A DNA stretch of 64,000 nucleotides from Streptomyces kurssanovii. Its GTDB lineage: Bacteria > Actinomycetota > Actinomycetes > Streptomycetales > Streptomycetaceae. The stretch's first letter is position 1, and every line of letters starts with the position of its first letter. Location of the stretch: assembly GCF_014649695.1 (NCBI RefSeq), contig NZ_BMTN01000020.1:91705-155704 (forward strand), in the 5' to 3' direction. A program made the translations under genes and the position numbers. Below the pieces are notes generated by a model, which saw nothing but the letters and a program-made list of their open reading frames with translations, ran no database searches and had not been told where the DNA came from. Positions 1-9,155 of this stretch are shown here, in pieces.

Positions 1-1352
1 CCGACATGCGCGGCTTCCTCGCGGAACTGAGGAGTCTCGGCACGGCGAAGGGCCTGCGTGTCACCTGGTACGACTCGATGACCGTGAACGGGTCCGTGAG
101 CTGGCAGGGTGCGCTCAACGAGCGCAACCGTCCCTTCTTCGAGGCGGCCGACTCCATGTTCGTCGACTTCCGCTGGTCGCGCTCCACCCTCGCCTCCTCC
201 GGGCAGCTCGCGGGCCGACTCGGGCGCAGCCGGTACGAGTTGTGGGCCGGGGTCGACGTGGAGGCGAGCGGCTGGAACAAGTCCGTCGACTGGGACGCCG
301 TCATTCCCGAGAGCGGCGACGACATCGTCTCGCTGGGCCTCTACCGCCCGGAATGGACCCGCAACCACCTGCCCGCGGGTCGCACGCCGGAACAGTTCCA
401 CGCGGCCGACAACCACTTCTGGAGCGGCCGGTCGCTCGACCCGTCGCGGCCCGACACCTCCGACACCTGGCGTGCCCCGGCCCTCGCCGTGGCCGACCGT
501 TCCACCGTCTCCGGCCTGCCCTTCGCGACCGTCTTCAACACCGGCCACGGGCTGCGCTGGTACGAGGACGGCAAGGCCGTCTCCGACGCCGGATGGAACC
601 ACCTCGGGCTCCAGGATCGGATGCCCTCACGCCAGTGGGTCGTACGGACCGAAGGCAGCCGCCCCCGGGTCGCCTTCGACTTCGCCGACGCCTGGCACGG
701 CGGCAGCAGTCTCCTCGTCGACGGTTCCCCCGACGCCCCCGTCACCGTCGACCTGTACGCCACCCGGCTGCCGCTCGGGCCGGACACGGTCGTCGAGTTC
801 ACCCACCGGGCCGACGCGGGCCGGGTCACCGTCGAACTCGCCCTCGCCACCGCGGAGCCCGCCGCCCCCGGCGAACCCCACCCGTACACCTACCTCCCCG
901 TCGGCGCCGCCGAGGACGGCTGGACCACCCGGACCGTACGGCTGAGCGGCCTGTCCGGGACCGTGCACGCACTCGGCGTCCGGCTCACCGGTGACGGCGG
1001 CCCCGTGCGCTGGCGCCTCGGCGCGCTCGCCGTGCACGACGGCGGCGGGCCGGCCCCGGCCGCCCCCGCCGCCCTGCGGATCACCGACGCGACGGACGAG
1101 GGCACGCGGTTCGTCTGGCAGGCCGCGCCCGGCGCGGTCGACGAAGCAACGGCGCCGGCCGTACGCCACTACACCCTGCACCGACTGCTGCCCGACGGCA
1201 CACGACGCTTCCTCGGCGCCACCTGCCAGCGCGCCTTCTTCGCCCGTGGCCTGCGGCCCGAACCGGGCGAGCGATCCGGCCGGTTCGAAGTGCGCGCCGT
1301 GGGGGAGCTCTACACCACGTCCGCCCCCGCGACCGCCGTCCGTCCCTGGTAA
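1..1352 (+). CDS. Endo-beta-N-acetylglucosaminidase, GH85 (5'-truncated by window edge)
   Basis: The reading frame is open to the left edge, so the N-terminus (signal peptide and the first part of the catalytic barrel, including the acid/base residues) lies outside the window. The visible part begins inside the GH85 barrel: the stretch WYDSMTVNGSVSWQ and the following NxxNRPFFE and FVDFRW segments are typical of GH85 enzymes. The C-terminal half, from about residue 200 of the visible part, is beta-rich and resembles the galactose-binding-like and Fn3-like accessory domains of secreted ENGases. The family cleaves the chitobiose core of N-linked glycans, releasing the glycan and leaving one GlcNAc on the protein. 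The alpha-mannosidase 35 bases downstream on the same strand would act on the released high-mannose glycan, so the two probably form one operon. Confidence 0.85.
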   Translation, partial: DMRGFLAELRSLGTAKGLRVTWYDSMTVNGSVSWQGALNERNRPFFEAADSMFVDFRWSRSTLASSGQLAGRLGRSRYELWAGVDVEASGWNKSVDWDAVIPESGDDIVSLGLYRPEWTRNHLPAGRTPEQFHAADNHFWSGRSLDPSRPDTSDTWRAPALAVADRSTVSGLPFATVFNTGHGLRWYEDGKAVSDAGWNHLGLQDRMPSRQWVVRTEGSRPRVAFDFADAWHGGSSLLVDGSPDAPVTVDLYATRLPLGPDTVVEFTHRADAGRVTVELALATAEPAAPGEPHPYTYLPVGAAEDGWTTRTVRLSGLSGTVHALGVRLTGDGGPVRWRLGALAVHDGGGPAPAAPAALRITDATDEGTRFVWQAAPGAVDEATAPAVRHYTLHRLLPDGTRRFLGATCQRAFFARGLRPEPGERSGRFEVRAVGELYTTSAPATAVRPW

Positions 1353-1387
1353 CACGCCCCACCCCCGACAACCCCGGAGCACCCCTC

Positions 1388-4300
1388 ATGCATGACGACC
1401 GCACCCTCGTCGAAGCCCGCCTCAGGCGGGTCCTCGACGAACGCATCCGCCCTGCCGTGTACCCCGAGTCCGTGCCGCTCGACGTGGCCGTGTGGAACGC
1501 GCCGGGCGAGCCCGTCCCCGTCGCGGAGGGACTCGCCGCCACGCCGGAACCGGTCGCGGTGGGCGACATGTGGGGTGCTCCGTGGGGCACCAGCTGGTTC
1601 ACCGTCACCGGTACGGTCCCCGGCCGGTGGGCGGGCCGGGCCGTCGAGGCCCTCCTCGACCTGGGCTTCGACGAGAACATGCCCGGCTTCCAGTGCGAAG
1701 GCCTCGTCTACCGGTCCGACGGCACCCCGGTGAAGGGCCTCAACCCGCGCAACCAGTGGGTCCGGGTCGCGGCACCGGCCGAGGGCGGGGAAGAGGTCCG
1801 CCTGCACATCGAGGCCGCGTCGAACCCCGTCATCCTCGACTACCACCCCTTCCTGCCGACGCGGCTCGGCGACAAGGAGACGGCGGGCAGCGCCCCGCAG
1901 TACCGGCTCGCCCGCATGGACCTCGCCGTCTTCGACGAGACCGTGTGGCACCTCGTCCTCGACCTCGAGGTGCTCGGCGAGCTGATGCACGAACTGCCCG
2001 CGGACGGCGCCCGCCGCCACGACATCCTGCGCGCCGTCGGCCGCGCCCTCGACCGCGTCGACCTCCAGGACGTGGGCGGCAGCGCTGCCGCCGCCCGCGC
2101 CGAGCTCGCCGGCGTCCTCGCCACGCCCGCCCGGCCGTCGGCGCACCGCATCAGCGCCGTCGGCCACGCCCACATCGACTCCGCCTGGCTGTGGCCGCTG
2201 CGGGAGACCGTGCGCAAGGTCGCCCGTACGACGGCCAACATGACGGCCCTGCTGGAGGACCAGCCGGACTTCGTCTTCGCCATGTCCCAGGCGCAGCAGT
2301 TCGCCTGGATCAAGGAACACCGCCCGGAGGTCTACGCCAAGGTCAAGAAGGCGGTCACCGACGGCAGGTTCGTCCCCGCCGGCGGGATGTGGGTCGAGTC
2401 CGACACCAACATGCCCGGCTCGGAGGCGATGGCCCGTCAGTTCGTGCACGGCAAGCGGTTCTTCCTCGACGAGTTCGGCATCGAGAACGACGAGGCATGG
2501 CTGCCCGACACCTTCGGTTTCGCCGCCGGGCTGCCGCAGATCATCAAGGCGGCGGGTTCCAAGTGGCTGCTGACGCAGAAGATCTCCTGGTCGCAGACGA
2601 ACAAGTTCCCGCACCACACCTTCCAGTGGGAGGGCATCGACGGCACGCGGATCTTCACCCACTTCCCGCCCGTCGACACCTACAACTGCTCCATGAAGGG
2701 CAGCGAGATCGCCCACGCGGAGAGGAACTTCAAGGACAAGGGGCTGGCCAGGCACTCGCTCGCCCCGACCGGCTGGGGCGACGGAGGCGGCGGCACGACC
2801 CGCGAGATGGTCGCCAAGGCGGCCCGCCTGCGCGACCTCGAGGGCTCGGCGACGGTGACGTGGGAAACGCCCGCGGAGTTCTTCACCAAGGCGGAGGCCG
2901 AATACGCCCACCCGCCCGTGTGGGTCGGCGAGCTCTACCTCGAACTGCACCGCGCCACCCTCACCAGCCAGGCGAAGACCAAGCAGGGCAACCGGCGCAG
3001 CGAGCATCTGCTGCGCGAGGCCGAACTGTGGGCGGCGACCGCCGCCGTCCGTACCGGCTTCGCCTACCCGTACGAGCAGCTGGACCGGATCTGGAAGACT
3101 GTGCTGCTGCACCAGTTCCACGACATCCTGCCCGGCTCGTCCATCGCCTGGGTGCACCGCGAGGCGGAGAAGACGTACGCGGCCGTCGCGGCCGAGCTGA
3201 ACGACATCATCGGCGCGGCCCAGCGTGCCCTCGCCGGCGACGCGGCCGCCGGCGGCGAGCTGGTGTTCAACGCCGCCCCGCACGAGCGGCACGGCGTCGC
3301 CGCCGGCGGCGCGGCCCGCGGCGCGGAAGGCGGCACCGCCCAGCTCTCCGACCGCGACGGCGGCGGTTACGTGCTCGACAACGGTCTCCTCCAGGTCGAG
3401 ATCGACGGCCGCGGCCTGGTGGTCTCCGTCTACGACATCGGCGCCGAACGGGAGACCGTGGCGCCCGGCAGCGCCGCGAACCTGCTCCAGGTCCACCCCG
3501 ACTTCCCCAACATGTGGGACGCCTGGGACGTCGACGCCTTCTACCGCAACACCGTCACCGACCTCACGGACGCCGACGAGGTCACGGCCGCCGGCTCGGG
3601 ACCTGCCGCGGCGGTCCGGGTGGTCCGCTCCTTCGGCGACTCGAAGGTCACCCAGCTGATCGCCCTCGCGGCGGGCGCCAAGCGCCTCGACATCGACACG
3701 GAGGTCGACTGGCACGAGACGGAGAAGTTCCTCAAGGCCTCCTTCCCGCTCGACGTCCACGCCGAGCGGTACGCCTCGGAGACCCAGTTCGGCCACTTCC
3801 ACCGGGCCACACACACCAACACCAGCTGGGAGGCCGCCAAGTTCGAGTCCTGCAACCACCGCTTCGTCCACATGGAGGAGCCGGGCTGGGGCGTCGCCCT
3901 CGTCAACGACTCGACCTACGGGCACGACGTCACGCGCACCGTCCGCGCCAACGACGCCGGGACCACGACCACCCTGCGCGTGTCCCTGCTGCGCGCGCCG
4001 CGTTTCCCCGACCCGGAGACCGACCAGGGTGTGCACCGCTTCCGCCACGCCCTCGTGCCCGGCGCCTCCATCGGCGACGCGGTACGGGAGGGCTACCGCA
4101 TCAACCTTCCCGAACGCCGCGTCCCCGGTGACACCGAAGTCGCGCCGCTGGTCACCGTCGACAACGACGCGGTCGTCGTCAGCGCGGTCAAGCTCGCCGA
4201 CGACGGCAGCGGCGACGTGGTGGTGCGGCTGTACGAGGCGACGGGCGGAAGGGCCCGGACACGGGTGACGCCCGGCTTCCCGGCCGCCGGGGTCTCGGCC

Positions 4301-4417
4301 ACGGACCTGCTGGAACGGACCCTCGACGATGTACCCGCCCCCGAACTCCACGACGGTGGCGTGCCGTTGACGCTGCGGCCGTTCGAGCTGGTCACGCTGC
4401 GGCTGGTCCGCGCCTGA
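1388..4417 (+). CDS. Alpha-mannosidase, glycoside hydrolase family 38
   Basis: This 1,009-aa protein has the GH38 layout: an N-terminal ancillary domain (to about residue 255), the catalytic domain opening with GHAHIDSAWLW (metal-binding His262 and Asp264), the nucleophile Asp374 in WLPDTFGF, a helical segment containing HQFHDILPGSSI, and C-terminal beta domains. The length matches bacterial class II alpha-mannosidases. No signal peptide is visible, so it is probably cytoplasmic and acts on imported oligomannosides. It follows the GH85 gene closely, which supports a two-step N-glycan catabolic unit. A strong hairpin lies just after its stop. The ATG is preceded by a purine-rich GGAGC stretch. 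Substrate linkage cannot be read from sequence. Confidence 0.93.
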   Translation: MHDDRTLVEARLRRVLDERIRPAVYPESVPLDVAVWNAPGEPVPVAEGLAATPEPVAVGDMWGAPWGTSWFTVTGTVPGRWAGRAVEALLDLGFDENMPGFQCEGLVYRSDGTPVKGLNPRNQWVRVAAPAEGGEEVRLHIEAASNPVILDYHPFLPTRLGDKETAGSAPQYRLARMDLAVFDETVWHLVLDLEVLGELMHELPADGARRHDILRAVGRALDRVDLQDVGGSAAAARAELAGVLATPARPSAHRISAVGHAHIDSAWLWPLRETVRKVARTTANMTALLEDQPDFVFAMSQAQQFAWIKEHRPEVYAKVKKAVTDGRFVPAGGMWVESDTNMPGSEAMARQFVHGKRFFLDEFGIENDEAWLPDTFGFAAGLPQIIKAAGSKWLLTQKISWSQTNKFPHHTFQWEGIDGTRIFTHFPPVDTYNCSMKGSEIAHAERNFKDKGLARHSLAPTGWGDGGGGTTREMVAKAARLRDLEGSATVTWETPAEFFTKAEAEYAHPPVWVGELYLELHRATLTSQAKTKQGNRRSEHLLREAELWAATAAVRTGFAYPYEQLDRIWKTVLLHQFHDILPGSSIAWVHREAEKTYAAVAAELNDIIGAAQRALAGDAAAGGELVFNAAPHERHGVAAGGAARGAEGGTAQLSDRDGGGYVLDNGLLQVEIDGRGLVVSVYDIGAERETVAPGSAANLLQVHPDFPNMWDAWDVDAFYRNTVTDLTDADEVTAAGSGPAAAVRVVRSFGDSKVTQLIALAAGAKRLDIDTEVDWHETEKFLKASFPLDVHAERYASETQFGHFHRATHTNTSWEAAKFESCNHRFVHMEEPGWGVALVNDSTYGHDVTRTVRANDAGTTTTLRVSLLRAPRFPDPETDQGVHRFRHALVPGASIGDAVREGYRINLPERRVPGDTEVAPLVTVDNDAVVVSAVKLADDGSGDVVVRLYEATGGRARTRVTPGFPAAGVSATDLLERTLDDVPAPELHDGGVPLTLRPFELVTLRLVRA

Positions 4418-4442
4418 CCGTTCGGCGCGGGATACCACGCCG

Positions 4443-4487
4443 CGACGGCCCGCCGGCCCCCTCCTCGGGCGGGCCGGCGGGCCGTCG
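4443..4487. terminator. Bidirectional terminator hairpin between convergent genes
   Basis: A perfect 17-bp inverted repeat (arms 4443-4459 and 4471-4487) with an 11-base loop lies 25 bases after the alpha-mannosidase stop and just beyond the stop of the opposing esterase gene. There is no clear U-tract, as is common in Streptomyces. Confidence 0.8.
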
Positions 4488-4505
4488 GGCATGCCGGACG
4501 TGGTC

Positions 4506-5942
4506 CTAGCGGCGGTCGAGAGAACAGTCGGTCAGCGCTTCGCGGCCGGCGCCGGGCATGGCCACGGTGTGACCGGCGGCCGGCTCCCTGTCCTGCCCGA
4601 TCCACTCCTCCATCGCCGTGAACGCCGAGCGGTGACAGGGCGTCAGCGGCCTCAGCCGGTCGGGGAACACGTCGTACAGGGAGTCGACATGGGTGCCGCC
4701 CTCAACGCGGTAGTAGCGGAAGAGGCCGTCACGGCCGGCATCGCGCACCATGCGCGCGTAGACGTCAGACCCCTCACCGATGGGCAGCAGCACGTCGAGC
4801 GTGCCGTGCAGCGTGATGAGCGGCTTCCCGATCCGGCCCGTCAGCGCGATCCGGTCCACGGCCCTGTGCACCTCGGGCGGCCGCGAGGCGTAGTCGTAGT
4901 CGGCGTCGCACGCCGGTGTCCCGGGAGCGCAGAACGGCGTCCCGGCCTCCGTGGCACCGTCGTAGGCGGGGTCCACCTCCTCGCGGTAGATCCGCTGCGT
5001 CAGGTCCCAGTAGTACTGGTGGTGGAAGGGCCACAGGAACTCCGAGCCCGCCGGGTACCCGGCCGCCACCATGTCCCGGTGAGCCTGCGCTGCGCCGGCT
5101 CCGCCGGCCGCGTACACCGGATAGGCGCGCAGCGCGGGCGGCAGGAACGTCAGCAGGTTCGGGCCCTCCGTGCGCCACAGCGTGCCCTCCCAGTCCACCC
5201 CGCCGTCGTACAGCTCGGGGTGGTTCTCCAGTTGCCAGCGCACCAGATAGCCGCCGTTCGACATGCCGGTGGCCAGGGTGTGCCGCGGCGGCCGGTGGTA
5301 CCGCTGGGCCACCACCGCACGGGCGGCCCTGGTCAGCTGGGTGACCCGCTCGTTCCACTCGGCGACGGCGTCTACGGGCCGCCGGCCGTCCCGGTGGAAC
5401 GCCGCCCCGGTGTTGCCCTTGTCGGTCGCGGCGAAGGCGTAGCCGCGGGACAGCACCCAGTCGGAGACGGCCCGGTCGTTGGCGTACTGCTCGCGCACTC
5501 CGGGGGAGCCTGCGACGACCAGGCCGCCGTTCCACCGGTCGGGGAGCCGGATGACGAACTGGGAGTCGTGATTCCAGCCGTGGTTGGTGTTGCCCGCCGA
5601 GCTGTCGGGGAAGTAGCCGTCGATCTGGATGCCCGGCACACCGCTGGGCGTGGCGAGACCGGCCGGGGTGAGCCCCGCCCAGTCCGCCTGGTCCGTGTGA
5701 CCGGACGCGATCGTCCCCGCCGTCGTCAACTCCTCCAGGCAGGAGAGCTCCTGGTGTCCGGCGCCGGGCACCCGCAGCGTCTGCTGCCGTGCGCAGTGGC
5801 CCGGCTCCCGGGCCTCCGCGGCGGGGACGGCGGTCAGGCCGAGCAGCAGCGCGGCCCCTGCGACCACCCGTACGGCACGGCCGAGCGGGCCGGACCGTCT
5901 GCGGTGTTCGGCTGAGATGCCTGGCGGCGGGACGAACCTCAC
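4506..5942 (-). CDS. Secreted alpha/beta-hydrolase (possible 3-hydroxybutyrate-oligomer hydrolase-like)
   Basis: I choose the GTG start at 5942 (478 aa) because AGGAGG sits 8 bases upstream of it; the longer frame, open to an ATG at 5999, has no such site. The product begins with a basic segment, a hydrophobic core (VVAGAALLLGLTAVPA) and an AEA cleavage site at about residue 44, so it should be exported. The nucleophile elbow is GMSNGG (Ser228), and later GTLDVLLPIGEGS and GGTHVDSLYD segments are plausible Asp and His contributors. Four or more cysteines in the mature part fit an extracellular enzyme. The overall pattern resembles hydrolases annotated near 3HB-oligomer hydrolases. It lies next to a PHB-depolymerase-type esterase on the same strand, but the exact substrate is inferred only. 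Confidence 0.72.
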   Translation of the reverse strand: MRFVPPPGISAEHRRRSGPLGRAVRVVAGAALLLGLTAVPAAEAREPGHCARQQTLRVPGAGHQELSCLEELTTAGTIASGHTDQADWAGLTPAGLATPSGVPGIQIDGYFPDSSAGNTNHGWNHDSQFVIRLPDRWNGGLVVAGSPGVREQYANDRAVSDWVLSRGYAFAATDKGNTGAAFHRDGRRPVDAVAEWNERVTQLTRAARAVVAQRYHRPPRHTLATGMSNGGYLVRWQLENHPELYDGGVDWEGTLWRTEGPNLLTFLPPALRAYPVYAAGGAGAAQAHRDMVAAGYPAGSEFLWPFHHQYYWDLTQRIYREEVDPAYDGATEAGTPFCAPGTPACDADYDYASRPPEVHRAVDRIALTGRIGKPLITLHGTLDVLLPIGEGSDVYARMVRDAGRDGLFRYYRVEGGTHVDSLYDVFPDRLRPLTPCHRSAFTAMEEWIGQDREPAAGHTVAMPGAGREALTDCSLDRR

Positions 5943-6026
5943 GGAAGGGCCTCCTGAGACGAAAGTGGCGGGAAGGGCGGACGTCCGGGGCACACCCATG
6001 TGCCGGGACGGTCAAGGCGGGGGAGT

Positions 6027-7520
6027 TCAGGAGCAGTTACCGTCGGCGATGACGTAGTGCCCGGCCGGTGACTCCCTGAGCGTGTGCGTGACGAAGGTGT
6101 TGTAGAGGCCCATGTTCTGGCCGGAACCCTTGGCGTACGTGTAGCCGCCGGTGGTCGTCGCCCGGCCCGCTTGGACATGGGCGTAGTTGCTGCCCGTCCA
6201 GCAGGCCGCCGCCCCCGTGGTGGACGCGGTGATCCGGTCCGAGCGGGCTCCCTCCGCCCCGGCCGCGTCACGCGCGGCGACCCGGTAGGTGTGCGTGGAG
6301 CCCGCGGCGAGAGAGGTGTCGGTGAACGAGGTGCCCCGCGGGGTGGCGACGCGGGCCCCGTCGCGGTACACGGCGTAGTCCGCGGCGCCGTCCACCGCCT
6401 GCCAGGCCAGGGCGATCGAGGTGTCGTCGCTGCCGGTCACGGCGAGTCCGGCCGGGGCGGGCAGACCACCGGGATCCGGGTCGCCGCCGCCCGCCAGTCC
6501 GAAGAACCCGGCCACCCAGTGGCTGGAGCAGATCGAGTCGATGAAGTGCGCCGTGCCCGTACGGCCGCACTGCTCGGGGCCGCTGCCCGGGTCGACCGGC
6601 GTCCCGTGCCCGATCGACGGCACCCGGTCCACCTCCACGGCGACGTTCCCGCTCCCGTCGAGATACTGCTCCCGGCGGGTGCCGTCGGCCCCGATCGTCG
6701 ACGTCCTGTCCGGGGTCTGGTCCAGCCCGTGCACGGCGGTCCATTGGTCCCTCAGCTCGGCCGCGTTCATCGGGGCGACCGTGGAGTCGTTGTCGCCGTG
6801 CCACACGGCCACCCGCGGCCATGGTCCCGAGTACGACGGGTAGGCGTCCCGCACCCGCTGCGCCCACACGGCCGGCGTGCGGTCCGTGCCCGGATTCATG
6901 CACACGAACGGGCCGGTGTCCCGGGTGCAGTCGTACGGCAGGCCGGCGATCACGGCGCCCGCCTCGAAGACGTCCGGGTAGGCGGCGAGCATGACCGACG
7001 TCATCGCGCCGCCCGCGGAGAGACCGGTGACGAAGGTGCGACCCGCGTCGGCTCCGTACGCGGACTCGGCGTGGGCGACCATCCGCCGAACCGAGGCGGC
7101 CTCGCCCTGTCCGCGCCGGTTGTCCGACGTCTGGAACCAGTTGAAGCAGCTGTTGGGGTTGTTGGCGGACGAGGTGCCCGCGAAGACCACCAGGAAGCCG
7201 TGCCGGTCGGCGAGGGTCGTCAGCCCCGAGTTGTCGGCGTACACCTGCGCGCTCTGTGTGCAGCCGTGCAGGGCCACCACGACGGCGGGTTCCGGCGCGA
7301 GCGACGCCGGCCGGTACACGTACATGTTCAGATTGCCCGGGTCGGCACCGAAGTCGGCCACGTGCTCGAGAGCGACGGCGGCGTGCGCGGCGGGAGCGGG
7401 GGAGACCAGCAGTCCGCCCGCGACGACGGCGAGCGCCGTGCCCAGCCTCCCGGCGGCCCGGCGCAGCCGGTGAGCGGTCCGTACGCGCACCGGCTCTGGC
7501 GTGCTTCCACACAGCGGCAT
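6027..7520 (-). CDS. Extracellular PHB depolymerase-family esterase with Fn3 and C-terminal substrate-binding domain
   Basis: A 497-aa secreted enzyme. The signal peptide is long and Arg-rich with cleavage near AHA-AV (residue 48). The catalytic domain contains an oxyanion segment LHGCTQSA, the lipase box GLSAGG (Ser168) and a WHGDNDSTVAP segment with the likely catalytic Asp; the His is probably in SIGHGTP. A linker leads to a fibronectin type III domain (about 350-435). The C-terminal about 60 residues start with CWTGSNYAHVQAGRA, the pattern of the PHB-depolymerase substrate-binding domain. The start is supported by GGAGG five bases before the ATG. The family cleaves ester bonds in polyhydroxyalkanoate granules, though many members act on other polyesters or acetyl-xylan. 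Confidence 0.88.
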   Translation of the reverse strand: MPLCGSTPEPVRVRTAHRLRRAAGRLGTALAVVAGGLLVSPAPAAHAAVALEHVADFGADPGNLNMYVYRPASLAPEPAVVVALHGCTQSAQVYADNSGLTTLADRHGFLVVFAGTSSANNPNSCFNWFQTSDNRRGQGEAASVRRMVAHAESAYGADAGRTFVTGLSAGGAMTSVMLAAYPDVFEAGAVIAGLPYDCTRDTGPFVCMNPGTDRTPAVWAQRVRDAYPSYSGPWPRVAVWHGDNDSTVAPMNAAELRDQWTAVHGLDQTPDRTSTIGADGTRREQYLDGSGNVAVEVDRVPSIGHGTPVDPGSGPEQCGRTGTAHFIDSICSSHWVAGFFGLAGGGDPDPGGLPAPAGLAVTGSDDTSIALAWQAVDGAADYAVYRDGARVATPRGTSFTDTSLAAGSTHTYRVAARDAAGAEGARSDRITASTTGAAACWTGSNYAHVQAGRATTTGGYTYAKGSGQNMGLYNTFVTHTLRESPAGHYVIADGNCS

Positions 7521-7671
7521 CCGGACCTCCCACAGGCGACGAGACGATTCCGGTCACAGTAGGAACGGCCCGTGCGCCGAGGAATGGTGACGCCACCCAT
7601 AGCCGCGCCCGCGGACGGCGGGTCGCGCACTCTTGCGCCGGCAGGCATCCGGCTGCTAGGCCCTGTCCGGC

Positions 7672-8997
7672 CTAGATGAGCACCGATCCGAGGACGACCG
7701 GCGCGCGTGCCGGGTCCGGCGGGCCGGGAGCGAGGCCGCTCGTGCCGCCGGGCTGCTGGGGGGCCGGCTCGTCCGGCCGGTCGGGTGCCGGTCCGTCCGG
7801 GGAGTCGGGGGCCGGTTCCGAGGGCGGGTCCTGCGGCTCCGACGGGGGCTCCTCGGGTGCCGGTTCCGACTCGGGCGGCGGCGCAGGCGGCGATTCCTGC
7901 GACGGGGGCTCGGGCGGGGGCGGCGCCTTGGGCTTCTCGGACGGAGGCCTGCCGCCGTCCGGGGGAGGGGCGTCCTTGGAGGGGGCGGGTTCGCGGGAGG
8001 GCGGCTCCGTCTCCTTGTCACGGGTGCCCGTGTCGCCGGCCGGCCGCTTGATCCACTTGTCACCGTCGCGGAGCACGAAGTCCTTGACGGGCCTGTCCGC
8101 CGGAGCGACGACGACGACGTTCGAGGCGCGGTAGCCGGGCCAGGCGTCGCCGACGGCACGGGGAGTGTCCTTCTGCGCGACGGGCGGGAGCAGCGGATTG
8201 CCGCAGGCGCAGCGCACCCTCGGCACTCCCCGGTCGTCGACCAGCACCGCGGTGCCCGCCTGCAGCACGGCCTGATAGGCCCTCGGCCCGCCGTCCTTGA
8301 AGCCGTGGTTCGTCACCCGGGTGTCCATCCGCAGCTGCACCGGGGTGAGGGAGCGCAGGAAGTCCGGGACGCGGGGCGGTTCGATCCGGTGGACCTGTGC
8401 GAAGGCCCGGTTCCTGGCCGGGTCCGCGCCGAGCGCGGTGATCTGCTTCTCGACGTCGCAGCTGGCCGCCTTGCGGCTGCCCCCGTACAGGCCCGGCGCC
8501 GACCCCTCGACGCTGTGGGTCACATGGGGGGACGCGGTCCCGGTTCCTCGCGGCGCGGCGGTCGGCGTCGACGTGGGCGGCGAACTGTCCTTCGCCGTGG
8601 ACCCGGTGAACGGATCGGGCCCGGTCGACCCGGCGGCCTGGAGGAAGACCTCGCTCCCGCCGCCGGACGCGCCGGACCCGCCGCCAGGACGGGTCAGCAC
8701 GACGGCGAGCACCACGGCGGCCACCAGCGCGACCGCGATGGTCGCGATGCGGGGGACGGACCGCCACCAGGGCCGGCCCGGGCCCTCGTGCGAACCGGTG
8801 GGGCCATCGTCCCCCGGTCCGGGACCGCCAGGACCGTCCGGCCCGCTCGGCGGACCGGCGGCGCCGCCCGAAGGGCTGCTGCCCGCGGCCCCACCGGGCG
8901 GTGGCGGCGGTGTGGAGCCGCCCGGCTGCGAGCGGCCGGAGAGGGGACCCGGAGGCGGGCCTGTCGGGCGGCCGGGGGGCGGCGGTTCGGCACTCAC
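7672..8997 (-). CDS. DUF6777-type membrane-anchored protein with Pro/Glu-rich tail
   Basis: The chosen start is GTG 8997 (441 aa), with a GAAGAAGAG purine tract upstream; the longer open frame from 9144 adds Arg-rich residues that do not look coded. The order is a Pro/Gly-rich cytoplasmic N-terminus, one membrane helix (IATIAVALVAAVVLAVVL, about residue 100), a Ser/Thr/Pro spacer, then a globular extracytoplasmic domain with Cys-rich spots (AASCDVEKQI and RCACGNPL), a pattern I recognise from DUF6777 proteins of Streptomyces. The last about 140 residues are Pro, Glu and Ser rich and look unstructured, perhaps spanning the cell wall. Its function is unknown. It diverges from the streptophobe gene. 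Confidence 0.7.
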   Translation of the reverse strand: MSAEPPPPGRPTGPPPGPLSGRSQPGGSTPPPPPGGAAGSSPSGGAAGPPSGPDGPGGPGPGDDGPTGSHEGPGRPWWRSVPRIATIAVALVAAVVLAVVLTRPGGGSGASGGGSEVFLQAAGSTGPDPFTGSTAKDSSPPTSTPTAAPRGTGTASPHVTHSVEGSAPGLYGGSRKAASCDVEKQITALGADPARNRAFAQVHRIEPPRVPDFLRSLTPVQLRMDTRVTNHGFKDGGPRAYQAVLQAGTAVLVDDRGVPRVRCACGNPLLPPVAQKDTPRAVGDAWPGYRASNVVVVAPADRPVKDFVLRDGDKWIKRPAGDTGTRDKETEPPSREPAPSKDAPPPDGGRPPSEKPKAPPPPEPPSQESPPAPPPESEPAPEEPPSEPQDPPSEPAPDSPDGPAPDRPDEPAPQQPGGTSGLAPGPPDPARAPVVLGSVLI

Positions 8998-9155
8998 AGC
9001 TCTTCTTCCCGGGCGTAGGAAGACGGAAGGGGTGATTCTTTCCGTTCTGTTTCTTGATGTGCCTATTGTCTGCTCGGTACCCATGAGGCCCGCAAGCCGA
9101 CGCGGTCGGCCCCGTCCGGAGAGCGCGCCACAGCCGCCGTGCATAGCGTGGCAGC

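Noticed and set aside
1310-4492. 1,060-aa open frame antisense to the alpha-mannosidase
   Set aside because: High GC keeps the opposite frame open. Its translation is low-complexity and matches no family, while the plus frame carries a full GH38 enzyme.
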